DNA of 64,000 nt from Hirundichthys speculiger (GCA_018398805.1 JAGFBZ010002127.1:111234-175233); one strand, 5' to 3'; shown: positions 47,214-57,845, counted from the stretch's first letter. Notes: generated from the sequence alone by a model not told the origin. Numbers and translations: made by a program.

Positions 47214-47936
47214 AGAGGGAAAAACACAAAAACAACAACAACAAAAAAAAGAGAAGAAACCTCTTTTTTCTTAACATGAAAAAGTGTACATGCCTACTTG
47301 AGTGTGCTCCTCTTTTTTTACCGTCAGGTTAAAAACTTGTTCTAACATGCTGTGTACATTTTGATACAAACTTCAGTGTATGTTTTTATATTTGACTTTT
47401 AATGAATTTGCTAAGATTCTGAACTATTTTTGTATAGATTACCACAAATGATAATCTTTTTTCATCGGAATTTAAATCTCCACTTTATAACACAATACTA
47501 ATTCCCTCAGGCACAATCCAATAGTTTCTCCGTGCTACATACCATGCTGCTGCGGAGTACTTTGTCCTGGCTCTTTTTCAATTCGGAGTGCGGTCGCTTT
47601 CGTACTTTGCTCGCTTTATCTATGGTAGCCTGGTGTGAAAAACACCTTCCTCTTCCTTTGCCTTTCGTAACTGAAATAACGCTCTAGTGACGTGAAAAAC
47701 TCTTTCCTTCTAGACCACCCCTTGACCACACCCCCTTTCAGACCCTAACCAATCCCATTTGTTAGGGTTTCACCACAGCCACTCGCCACACCTTTACCAC
47801 TCCCACTTGCTACGCCTTCACCACTCCCACTTACGAAAACTGTTTAAAGAGAGGGTCTTTTTCTTCCTCCCAGACCATTGAAACTCTACAGCCTTTTTAA
47901 AGTCCTGAAGCCATTTGAAGACCCAAGGAAGAAACC

Positions 47937-48608
47937 ATGCTGGCAATGACTCGTCTGAATGCTCGCAGGTGTTTAATCATGACCCCTGAGTACATCCCAG
48001 GGGTGTCGGCGGACAAGATGATCTCGCACGAGCCTACGCTGAAGCCTATACCCGAGTTGGTGGCTGAATGTCCCGCGGGTCAGGAGCCCGAGTCTCCGAT
48101 TCTGGAGATGGAGGGATCAACCCAGACCTTGTCTCCTCTTCCTGATACCCCGGTGAGTCCAACCCCTCCTTCACTCGTGGATGAGAGTACGGTGGACGGG
48201 TTGATGTCAAGTTTGATCCTGAAACTGGTGAAAGCTGCATTCAACTATCTGCTCAAACTCCTCGTCAACAAGATCCGGAAAGAGGAATGCTACGGTTGCA
48301 CAGTTGACCATCCAAGTCAGAGACAGCATGAGTGTTTGGACATCCTTGAAGAAGACTTCTTCGAAAGCAATGCTCGGATGAGAGAGATTAGAGAACGACT
48401 CCTTAACCGTAATTTCATTCCAGGCGTCAACCAATTCTTGAACATGTATAACATCCATGTGGAGGAATCGAGAGTCTCAAAAATTGTAGAAACTCTGATG
48501 ACCAACATACGTTACCCTGATGAGGAGGAGGATGACAACTTTCTGAGCGGAGACTCCTTCAGAAACAACCTTGAGACTCTGGGTAGCTTCTGGGAGTGTG
48601 TTGAATAG
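47937..48608 (+). CDS. Uncharacterised Polinton-type protein, left copy
   Basis: 223 codons, ATG context ACCATGC. The N-terminal third is Pro/Glu/Ser-rich and looks disordered. Residues about 85-112 form an amphipathic stretch (LILKLVKAAFNYLLKLLVNK) followed at about 118-132 by CYGCTVDHPSQRQHECL, a Cys/His cluster that could bind zinc. The last 90 residues are helical and acidic at the end (RYPDEEEDD). I recall similar C-x2-C...HPSQ...H-x-C proteins recurring in Polinton and adintovirus-like elements, with no function known to me. It is open, and identical in protein sequence to the copy in the other arm, which suggests recent duplication, gene conversion or selection. A translated neighbour is the integrase fragment 0.8 kb downstream. 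Confidence 0.75.
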   Translation: MLAMTRLNARRCLIMTPEYIPGVSADKMISHEPTLKPIPELVAECPAGQEPESPILEMEGSTQTLSPLPDTPVSPTPPSLVDESTVDGLMSSLILKLVKAAFNYLLKLLVNKIRKEECYGCTVDHPSQRQHECLDILEEDFFESNARMREIRERLLNRNFIPGVNQFLNMYNIHVEESRVSKIVETLMTNIRYPDEEEDDNFLSGDSFRNNLETLGSFWECVE

Positions 48609-49396
48609 TTTTCTACATGCCAGTACTACTGTTTTTTATATTTTAACGATACCCAAGAGAAAAAAAAAAACATACAAAAAAAGAAGGAACCTCTTTTTCA
48701 TAATTGTGATATTAAAAATTTATTTCAGGCCTTCTGAGGCCTTCCTGACCTGGAGAAAAATCACTGACAGGGCTGGATGACATTTGATTAACTGTGATTA
48801 AACTCGTCCAAGACGAGGCCACTGTGTTGATATGATATTAAGGCGTCAACTTGTCTGCAGTTTGACGTGTGTCCCAATAAGATCAAGATTGTGTTGTTCA
48901 GATATGGATGCAACTGGTTTCCTTAAATTACTGCTGGCCCTGAGTAACGTGGGCATTCTGTGTTGGTTCTGGCTCTCGTGAACATCGAAAATAAATCTCT
49001 GTGCACCTGCGTCAGTTTCTCTGTGCCTTAATTAACAGCTGAATTGATACTACACCACTGCATAGTATTACCAGCCTTCACAGGTAAATAAGATCCTGAA
49101 TTTTTACATAACAATAATAAGAAAAAGTGTACATGTTTTAAAGTTTTTAAAAACATTGTATTTAGTCATGTGTGATTTTTTTTAATTTACACATGTTTTT
49201 ATGTTGACCCATGTTTTAAAATACTGTTGTTGTGTTTTTTTGTATTTACTCATGTCAGTTTTATACAGTTTTTTCTATATAGCGTTGTTAGTTTTTTTCT
49301 ATATAGTGTTATTAGTTTCAAAACACAGTTGTTTACTCATACTGATGCTGAATAAAAACTTCAACTAAGTACTTTAGTCCTCATTTGTGTGTCAGC
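48609..49396 (+). other. Non-coding part of left arm before integrase start
   Basis: No gene. Mirrored at 50218-51004 with a handful of substitutions, several of them C/T changes at CpG, for example GCGTCAG versus GCGTTAG near 49008. Confidence 0.5.
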
Positions 49397-49951
49397 ATGT
49401 CAGTGAAACACTTGATGAAAAGAGTTTATTACGATCCAGCCCATCCGGGTGGTTTCGGTGGTGGAGAACGACTCCGTTGTGGGCTGCAAGATGAAATGGG
49501 TGAGTCAGTCAAGCTGGAAAATGTGAAAGATTTTTTATCCGAACAAGATTCTTATACTCTTCACAAACCAGCCCGGATACATTTTCCGAGAAACAGAGTT
49601 TTTGTCTCACGTCCTTTATTCCAATTCCAAGCTGACCTATGTGATATGCAAGCTCTAGCTCAGCATAACGATGGGTATAATTATTTATTAACGGTCATAG
49701 ATGTATTTTCCAAGAAGGCCTACGTACGGGCCTTGAAGAGAAAAAACTGCTGCCCACCGGTGTATAAACTCAAAGATTACGATGGGTGGGGTGTATTCAT
49801 TCTTGAATTTCCTCTTATGAACAATCGTTGAACTTTTACCGTACAAGTTTTGGAGCACTTGTGAGGTATTTTCCTTATTGACCTCTATAGGGGTCATTTT
49901 AATGCTACTATGATAACTATGATTATAGCTTTTTACCAAGTCCTGTAACAC
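49397..49951 (+). pseudogene. Polinton integrase, scrambled into three pieces
   Basis: Piece a (49397-49741, plus): MSVKHLMKRVYYDPAHPGGF, then SYTLHKPARIHFPRNRV, then FQADLCDMQALAQHNDGYNY and VIDVFSKKAYVRALKRK. This is the N-terminal part of a Polinton integrase, including the first catalytic aspartate (QADL). Piece c (about 49750-49800, plus): PPVYKLKDYDG, a motif from the C-terminal chromo-like end. Piece b (49951 back to about 49835, minus): LVKSYNHSYHSSIKMTPIEV and NLYGK, from just after the third catalytic residue. The second Asp and the Glu are missing. The order a+, c+, b- shows a deletion and an inversion at the centre of the palindrome. The first 10 codons lie in the left arm; in the right arm the same start runs into a stop after 19 codons. 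Confidence 0.8.
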
Positions 49952-50188
49952 ATCGAGGCAGGGCCGGAGTGGGCCCTTTTCTCAGTCCGGGAATTTAATT
50001 CAAATTCAGGCCACTCTGATACGGAGGACAAATTTGAGTACATAGAAAAAGATAAAACAAAAACAAAAAAAAAATTCTCTCACAATGCCTTTTATTTTAT
50101 TTAGATTATGGCATACAATTATTTACGCCCCTTTAACAATGTATAATCGAAATTCAGGCTACAAATAAAGCGTGATGAAGCGTTTGGC
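49952..50188. other. Rest of the central spacer
   Basis: Unpaired DNA between integrase piece b and the right arm, with a GGCCGGAGTGGGCCC stretch near 49965 that may come from another repeat. No gene. Confidence 0.4.
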
Positions 50189-51004
50189 AACTCTTTTCAT
50201 CAAGTGTTTCACTGACATGCTGACACACAAATGAGGACTAAAGTACTTAGTTGAAGTTTTTATTCAGCATCAGTATGAGTAAACAACTGTGTTTTGAAAC
50301 TAATAACACTATATAGAAAAAAACTAACAACGCTATATAGAAAAAACTGTATAAAACTGACATGAGTAAATACAAAAAAACACAACAACAGTATTTTAAA
50401 ACATGGGTCAACATAAAAACATGTGTAAATTAAAAAAAATCACACATGACTAAATACAATGTTTTTAAAAACTTTAAAACATGTACACTTTTTCTTATTA
50501 TTGTTATGTAAAAATTCAGGATCTTATTTACCTGTGAAGGCTGGTAATACTATGCAGTGGTGTAGTATCAATTCAGCTGTTAATTAAGGCACAGAGAAAC
50601 TAACGCAGGTGCACAGAGATTTATTTTCGATGTTCACGAGAGCCAGAACCAACACAGAATGCCCACGTTACTCAGGGCCAGCAGTAATTTAAGGAAACCA
50701 GTTGCATCCATATCTGAACAACACAATCTTGATCTTATTGGGACACACGTCAAACTGCAGACAAGTTGACGCTTAATATCATATCAACACAGTGGCCTCG
50801 TCTTGGACGAGTTTAATCACAGTTAATCAAATGTCATCCAGCCCTGTCAGTGATTTTTCTCCAGGTCAGGAAGGCCTCAGAAGGCCTGAAATCAATTTTT
50901 AATATCACAATTATGAAAAAGAGGTTCCTTCTTTTTTTGTATGTTTTTTTTTTCTCTTGGGTATCGTTAAAATATAAAAAACAGTAGTACTGGCATGTAG
51001 AAAA

Positions 51005-51676
51005 CTATTCAACACACTCCCAGAAGCTACCCAGAGTCTCAAGGTTGTTTCTGAAGGAGTCTCCGCTCAGAAAGTTGTCATCCTCCTCCTCATCAGGGTA
51101 ACGTATGTTGGTCATCAGAGTTTCTACAATTTTTGAGACTCTCGATTCCTCCACATGGATGTTATACATGTTCAAGAATTGGTTGACGCCTGGAATGAAA
51201 TTACGGTTAAGGAGTCGTTCTCTAATCTCTCTCATCCGAGCATTGCTTTCGAAGAAGTCTTCTTCAAGGATGTCCAAACACTCATGCTGTCTCTGACTTG
51301 GATGGTCAACTGTGCAACCGTAGCATTCCTCTTTCCGGATCTTGTTGACGAGGAGTTTGAGCAGATAGTTGAATGCAGCTTTCACCAGTTTCAGGATCAA
51401 ACTTGACATCAACCCGTCCACCGTACTCTCATCCACGAGTGAAGGAGGGGTTGGACTCACCGGGGTATCAGGAAGAGGAGACAAGGTCTGGGTTGATCCC
51501 TCCATCTCCAGAATCGGAGACTCGGGCTCCTGACCCGCGGGACATTCAGCCACCAACTCGGGTATAGGCTTCAGCGTAGGCTCGTGCGAGATCATCTTGT
51601 CCGCCGACACCCCTGGGATGTACTCAGGGGTCATGATTAAACACCTGCGAGCGTTCAGACGAGTCATTGCCAGCAT
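51005..51676 (-). CDS. Uncharacterised Polinton-type protein, right copy
   Basis: Mirror copy of 47937-48608: same 223 residues with no amino-acid change, same upstream context. It lies in the same position in the right arm, so the two genes point toward the centre of the element. Function unknown; see the left copy for features. Confidence 0.75.
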   Translation of the reverse strand: MLAMTRLNARRCLIMTPEYIPGVSADKMISHEPTLKPIPELVAECPAGQEPESPILEMEGSTQTLSPLPDTPVSPTPPSLVDESTVDGLMSSLILKLVKAAFNYLLKLLVNKIRKEECYGCTVDHPSQRQHECLDILEEDFFESNARMREIRERLLNRNFIPGVNQFLNMYNIHVEESRVSKIVETLMTNIRYPDEEEDDNFLSGDSFRNNLETLGSFWECVE

Positions 51677-52406
51677 GGTTTCTTCCTTGGGTCTTCAAAT
51701 GGCTTCAGGACTTTAAAAAGGCTGTAGAGTTTCAATGGTCTGGGAGGAAGAAAAAGACCCTCTCTTTAAACAGTTTTCGTAAGTTGGAGTGGTGAAGGCG
51801 TAGCAAGTGGGAGTGGTAAAGGTGTGGCGAGTGGCTGTGGTGAAACCCTAACAAATGGGATTGGTTAGGGTCTGAAAGGGGGTGTGGTCAAGGGGTGGTC
51901 TAGAAGGAAAGAGTTTTTCACGTCACTAGAGCGTTATTTCAGTTACGAAAGGCAAAGGAAGAGGAAGGTGTTTTTCACACCAGGCTACCATAGATAAAGC
52001 GAGCAAAGTACGAAAGCGACCGCACTCCGAATTGAAAAAGAGCCAGGACAAAGTACTCCGCAGCAGCATGGTATGTAGCACGGAGAAACTATTGGATTGT
52101 GCCTGAGGGAATTAGTATTGTGTTATAAAGTGGAGATTTAAATTCCGATGAAAAAAGATTATCATTTGTGGTAATCTATACAAAAATAGTTCAGAATCTT
52201 AGCAAATTCATTAAAAGTCAAATATAAAAACATACACTGAAGTTTGTATCAAAATGTACACAGCATGTTAGAACAAGTTTTTAACCTGACGGTAAAAAAA
52301 AGAGGAGCACACTCAAGTAGGCATGTACACTTTTTCATGTTAAGAAAAAAGAGGTTTCTTCTCTTTTTTTTGTTGTTGTTGTTTTTTGTTTTTCCCTCTC
52401 AGTCAT

Positions 52407-52706
52407 CGGTGGTTCAGAAAGTTGGTTTTTGTGGTGGGTGTGGCTAAGGCGGACCAATGGGACTATCAATGGTTCAGAAAGTTGGTTTTTGTGGTGGGTG
52501 TGGCTAAGGCGGACCAATGGGACTATCGATGGTTCAGTAAGTTGGTTTTTGTGGTGGGTGTGGCTAAGGCAGACCAATGGGACTATTGATGGTCCAGAAA
52601 GTTGGTTTTTGTGGTGGCTGTGGCTAAGGCGGACCAATGGGACTATCGATGGTTCAGAAAGTTGGTTTTTGTGGTGGGTGTGGCTAAGACGGTCCAATGG
52701 AACTGT
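52407..52706 (+). repeat. 60-bp minisatellite, right arm
   Basis: Five units in exact 60-bp phase, mirror of 46909-47213. The left-arm array contains small indels that this one lacks. Confidence 0.88.
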
Positions 52707-53237
52707 AGGAAGCGTGGTGATTGGGGGTTGTGAAGCCTTTTTCACAGCAGATAGACTCAACAAGAGTTCATTGATAGCGGTACTGAGACAACGTGAGTGA
52801 ACAACAGTGTTTTTAAAAACATGAGATTAAAAACTAACAGCAGTGTTTAGAAAAAAACACGAGACAAGTAGGCATGTTAAGAAAAACAGGTTTCAGAAAA
52901 AACATTGCTCTGTTCCTGAGGTACTTAGTATTGTCTTATAAGATGAAAGATTAATTTTGATGAAAAAGATTATCATTTGCGGGTAATCTATACAGAAAAA
53001 TTGTTCAGAATCTTAGCAAATTCATTAAAAGTCAAATATAAAAATCTGTCATTGACAATAGTGTTAAAAACCCTTATGGATAGATACATCCTATTGGTAT
53101 TGATTGATTCATAGAACATAAACTTGACTGGAGCTTATTCGAACGTGTCTTTAATTCTGTCGTTACAGTAGCAACATTGAAGTATAAAGTGACCACCACC
53201 AAGACAAAACAAAAAGTTTGAAAGTACTCTTGTAAAT

Positions 53238-53239
<2 letters not shown>

Positions 53240-53297
<58 letters not shown>
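53240..53297. repeat. (TA)n microsatellite, right arm
   Basis: Right-arm counterpart of 46318-46360, longer by more than ten bases. Confidence 0.9.
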
Positions 53298-53301
<4 letters not shown>

Positions 53302-53465
53302 GTATTATAAAAACAAAATTATAAACAAAATGTGTGCAAGAAGATGGTATATGGTATATTACAGTGCAATGCAGTACAATGAAAAGTGACTGTGTGATCA
53401 AGTGACATATTGAGCTTAGTTTAACTTAAACAACTAAAGTGGAATAGTGTAAACCTTAGTCCAAG

Positions 53466-53648
53466 TTAAATGTCAAAGGGAGCTGAGAGCTCTCTACCAG
53501 CCAGAGGTGACTGGTTAAACAGTTTAATTGCTGTTGGCAGGAATGACTTCCTGTATCTGTCCTTGTGACAGCGAAGCTGAACTATTCTGCTGGAGAAACT
53601 GCTCCGCTGTCTGTCCAGTACTGAATTTGTGGGTAATCCACGCTTCAA
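53466..53648 (-). pseudogene. LINE-type C-terminal tail fragment (right arm)
   Basis: Mirror copy of 45969-46151 with the same 60-codon frame. A shortened relative lies at about 55035-55180. Same caveat on family. Confidence 0.35.
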
Positions 53649-55691
53649 ACAAGATTAAAAACACTGTAACTAAGGAAAAAGGTACTCAAAACGAGTGGAA
53701 AAATCTGTCCATGCAGCAAGATAATTTATCTTGGTAAGATTTCTTAAATTAAGATTGTAGAGAACACTTGTTTCTAGATTTAAGAAAGGTATAATTGGTT
53801 ATTGAATCTTAAAACAAGATTTATTTTGATGAGGAGGAGGAGGAAAAAACGTAAAACATCTTATTTTAAGTGTTAATTGTCTCATTTTAGGATTCTCTCC
53901 CTGGTTGAGACAGAAAAGTAAAATATTACTCGATATAATATTATACTGAGACTTAAAATAAAAAAGTAATTATTAAAACAAGAAAAATATCTAACGCTTC
54001 TAAATTTAAGTTTTTTTCCTGGTAAGAACCAAATAATTTGCAGTGTGGATGCATCGTATTAACTGATACACTTTAAATGTTTAACACAATAAAACTACCA
54101 GTTTGCAATTGGGATAAACAGATCCGTGAGGATGGTCCGTAAAACTGTGACTGTTTACCCAGGAACACAGGCACACAGGAAACAGGGAGGGGGGAGAAGA
54201 TATTAGTGAATAGTGAGAATTAAAGTGCTTAAAAAATTCTGTGACTAACTGCAATATAGAGCAAGACACCATGTCAGAAATTTAGATTTGTTTTTTTCTT
54301 GACTACATAACTCAGCTATGTAATTCAAGATTGGTTATGTAACTCAAACATAACATTTTTTAAATCAGCTCAAGAGAAGATCAGAAACCAAATATGATCC
54401 CTACAATGCCACCAAAGTGGGGAGATGGATCATTTAGACAAAGTCATGGGGTCTAAAAGCACCAAACGAATGACTGCAAGCTGGATGCTGCTCATCTTTA
54501 TAACATGACTGATAGATCAGCCTACAACGCATTTGTCATTTGGAAGGAGATCTTTCTGGTTCAAAAACAAATCTTAAGTTTTCTTTCATTGTAAATCCAG
54601 TAGATTTTGATTTTAATTCAGCTGGTCACTTTGACCGTGAAGCTAAGGTTTTCTTGTGTTAATTTATCAACATCACCCCAAAAAGAAAAGTTAAAAAATA
54701 GAATAATCACAAAAAAAGTCAATGTCAGATTGAACTATTGTATTTTTAAGATAGGTCTTTCTAATGCACATTTAAAAATGTTTTAACATTCATTTAAAAA
54801 AACCAAACAAACAAGTAAATTATTTTTCATTGAATCATGATGTGTGAGAGGTAAAGGATAACTGCACTAAATGTTGATTGAAATCATTAGTGATGGAGTT
54901 AATCATAAGATATAAACAGTGTTTATTGGGAGTGTTTAGTTTTTTAGACACTTTTGGAGTATCAAACATGCCCGGGTCAAATAGACCCAGGAACATGATT
55001 GATGTTCCTGAGAAACGGACATAACAGGAGGGTTAAATGTCAAAGGGAGCTGAGAGCTCTCTACCAGCCAGAGGTGACTGGTTTAACAGTTTAATTGCTG
55101 TTGGTAGGAATGACTTCCTGTATCTGTCCTGAACTAGTCTGTTGGAGAAACTGCTCCACTGTCTGTCCAGTACTGAATTTGTGGGTAATCTATACAAAAA
55201 TTGTTCAGAATCTTAGCAAATTCACTAAAAGTCAAATATAAAAATCTGTCAGTGTGTGGGGTGGTGGTGGGGGGTAAGAGGAGGAGAGGAGAGGAGAAAT
55301 AGTTTGTCTGTGTGTGTGTGTGGGGTGTGTGCGTGTGGGTGGGTGGGTGTGGTGGTCGGGGGATTGAAGAGAAAGACATGCAGAAGTACTGAGAGAAAAG
55401 ATGAGCAGAAGAAACTGGATGGATCATTTTAACTGTTACTTAAATGTTTAACACATGAAACAGGTCAGGTCTCTGAAAAAAAAAACATTGGTCTGTTGCT
55501 GAGGTACTTAGTATTGTCTTATAAGAGTGAAGATTTAATTTTGATGAAAAAGATTATCATTTGCCGGTAATCTATACAGAAAAATTGTTCAGAATCTTAG
55601 CAAATTCACTAAAAGTCAAATATAAAAATCTGTCAGTGTGTGGGGTGGTGGGGGTAAGAGGAGGAGAGGAGAGGAGAAATAGTTTGTCTGT

Positions 55692-55730
<39 letters not shown>

Positions 55731-56287
55731 TGTGCGTGTGGGTGGGTGATTGAAGAGAAAGACATGCAGAAGTACTGAGAGAAAAGATGAGCAGAAGAAA
55801 CTGGATGGATCATTTTAACTGTTACTTAAATGTGTAACACATGAAACAGGTCAGGTTTCTGAAAAAAAAAAACATTGGTCTGTTGCTGAGGTACTTAGTA
55901 TTGTCTTATAAGAGTGAAGATTTAATTTTGATGAAAAAGATTATCATTTGCCGGTAATCTATACAGAAAAATTGTTCAGAATCTTAACAAATTCATTAAA
56001 AGTCAAATATAAAAACATACACTGAAGTTTGTATCAAAATGTACACAGCACATCAGAATAAAAAAACCATGTGAACTCTCCTCCATGTGAAGCTCTTAAT
56101 GATATCACAAATTTGTTTTGCACAGCAGTGCAGTGGTTAGCCAGAAGGTTCAGTTGGAACTGTAAAGTGACAAAGTTTTGGGTAAGAGGGGTGGGGTAGG
56201 TTTAACACACTAAAACAGATGTGGGGGCAAGATAAGCAATAAAACTGCCCGGAAACAATAAAAGTGCCCGGAAACAGATCTGGTGAG

Positions 56288-56368
56288 GGTCATAAAGTCA
56301 TAAAATCATTAAAGGGTCATTAAAGGGTCATAAAGGTCATGAAAGGTCATAAGGTCATGAAAGGTCAA
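56288..56368 (-). repeat. Subterminal ATGACC tandem repeat (right)
   Basis: Reverse-complement counterpart of the left subterminal array (GGTCATAAAG/GGTCATTAAAG on the plus strand), same distance from the element end. Confidence 0.75.
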
Positions 56369-56426
56369 AAAGGGGTAATAAAACTGTCACCTTGATGGAA
56401 GGAACTTGGTTAATTCTTCTTATAAC

Positions 56427-57586
56427 ATTTCCAGTAAAATCCAGAATACAGTAGATGTTTGGAAACCCTATTCTTGGGAGTGAAGAAGGAGCAAGTGAGC
56501 AAGACAGGAGAGAGGTAAAGGGAGAGATGAGGGGAAAGCACTTGAGAAAGTAGAGGTGGCGAGATCAAAGTAAACCATGGAAAAAAGGTACTAAAGTAAG
56601 AGACAAACCAAGCAGGAAAAAAAAGAGTTATACACTTTAAGGAGCTTATCGCTCACATGATAATCATCACTCAATTTGATTGGTTAGCAGATAGAAGGTC
56701 AAGAAGGCAGCTACTCATGATTATGCCTCCCAGCTTGGCCCGATTCAGCCATTTCTGGCACTGGCTATGGTGTACATCTGTGTTAGTGCCTGTTTGTGTG
56801 TGAGCGTCTGTGGCCCTGTACATCGGACCAATTTGAATTTTAGACCTTGAGGATGAGGCCATTGAAACGAAGCACATTTTTGCAAGTCACAAGACTAGTT
56901 TGTTTTTCAGCTTAAAGAAACAAATAGGCTGAGGTGAAGGTTGGGTAGATATTCGAACAAGTACAAGGTCTTCGCAAGCACAGAGAAACAAGGATATTTT
57001 TGTCCGGGTGAGAAAGACCAATTCAGACAGTTGGGTCAAACTGAGGTTATGTTCAAGTCTCTTTAAGCTATAATAGACTTTACCATCAAACAAGTAAAGT
57101 TGTGGCAGTACAGGAGGCAAAATCAGAAGGAAATATTGTCTGTCAGTGGGGTGTTTTTGGAAGAACCTTACCATCTTTTTAGATTGTAAACTACGTCTTT
57201 AAATTAGGGATACAAACGATCAACAACGGTATTAAAAGCACTGCGATGTGTTCTGCAGGATGTGCTCATGCTCAGAAAACAGTGCAGACCTCTGATGGTG
57301 TCCTTTGGTGAACAACACCAGGATCTTACAAATTACAAAACTGCCAAAATATGGAAGCCTGGTCAGCGTCTTCAGTCCTAACTTGTTCCTGGATCTGCTC
57401 TGGTCTGACTGGGAGGCAACAATTCACGGGTTGGGGTCATCTTATCTGAATGCTGTAACTGCTTGATTGGCAAAAAAAAATCCAGAATGTCCTGCATATT
57501 TTGCAGTTCATTTGCATCTTTTAATGCTTGTCTTAAAATTCCCCAAATAAGTAAGTTACACACATTCACACTTTCGGCTACCTGAA
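56427..57586. other. Non-coding stretch right of the Polinton element
   Basis: Frames at 56671-56877, 56887-57174 and 57378-57569 (minus) show no recognisable domain. No repeat end found. Confidence 0.35.
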
Positions 57587-57717
57587 AGTCCTAATTAGTT
57601 GGTGCGCTCCCAGTAAACACGCTATGGTTGTCTATTGTTTAACTGGCAAGCAAGCCATTTAAGACAATCTCTGCTTTTTTCTCAGGGGTTTAACTGAGGC
57701 CAAATCACGCTTTTTAT
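57587..57717 (-). repeat. Dispersed unit U1, copy 2
   Basis: Reverse complement matches 5697-5825 over about 120 bp (AAAAAGCGTGATTTGGCCTC..., GTGTTTACTGGGAG) with roughly one change in eight. Family unknown. Confidence 0.6.
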
Positions 57718-57756
57718 ACAAGAGTTAATTCGAGAGGTAGAGCCGTTTGTGCACGT

Positions 57757-57845
57757 CCACATGTGACCTGGTGGACGAGAATTGATGCCATTTGTACGCG
57801 CTCTTGTACGCGCCGATATGCGAGTTGCGAGTAGCGGGTTGTTAC
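57757..57845 (+). repeat. Dispersed unit U2, copy 1
   Basis: CCTGGTGGACGAGAATTGAT... CTCTTGTACGCGCCGATATG. A diverged inverted copy lies at 60590-60680. CpG-rich for this window. Confidence 0.6.

Larger units (their letters stand above)
43565..49426 (+). repeat. Left arm of the giant inverted repeat
   Basis: 5862 bp whose reverse complement is the right arm. Contains, from the end inward: ATGACC subterminal repeats, a ~170-bp direct repeat (copies near 43940-44150, 46550-46720 and 47345-47530), a (CA)n tract, LINE-tail-like pieces, a CCCTCCTGTTATG-type segment near 44580-44660, a (TA)n run (46318-46360), a 60-bp minisatellite and the 223-codon gene. The inverted match stops after AAAAGAGTT at 49426. 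Confidence 0.93.
43565..56420. mobile_element. Palindromic Polinton/Maverick-derived element
   Basis: 12,856 bp. The first and last bases are AGAAGAATTAACC and its reverse complement, and the flanks carry a perfect 6-bp duplication TATAAC (43559-43564, 56421-56426). AG...CT termini with a 6-bp duplication are the Polinton signature. The whole element is two inverted arms (43565-49426 and 50189-56420) around a 762-bp centre that holds pieces of a Polinton-type integrase. Each arm carries an identical 223-codon gene. No DNA polymerase B, packaging ATPase, protease or capsid genes are present. The right arm is about 370 bp longer because of one extra copy of a ~380-bp repeat. Likely a non-autonomous fold-back product of a full-length Polinton. 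Confidence 0.85.
50189..56420 (-). repeat. Right arm of the giant inverted repeat
   Basis: 6232 bp, reverse complement of the left arm apart from scattered substitutions, changes in the TA and CA runs, and one additional ~380-bp unit: GTAATCTATAC-starting units begin near 55187, 55567 and 55953, where the left arm has two. Beyond 50189 the sequences diverge at once. Confidence 0.93.

Noticed and set aside
52335..52763. Long frames with a 20-residue period at 52335-52763 and 46896-47277.
   Set aside because: Produced by a 60-bp minisatellite whose period is divisible by three; no start context or non-repeat domain.
43565..56420. Giant palindrome as pure assembly artefact.
   Set aside because: Flanking TATAAC duplication, substitutions between arms, different TA lengths and an extra 380-bp unit on one side argue against simple contig mirroring, though long reads are still needed.
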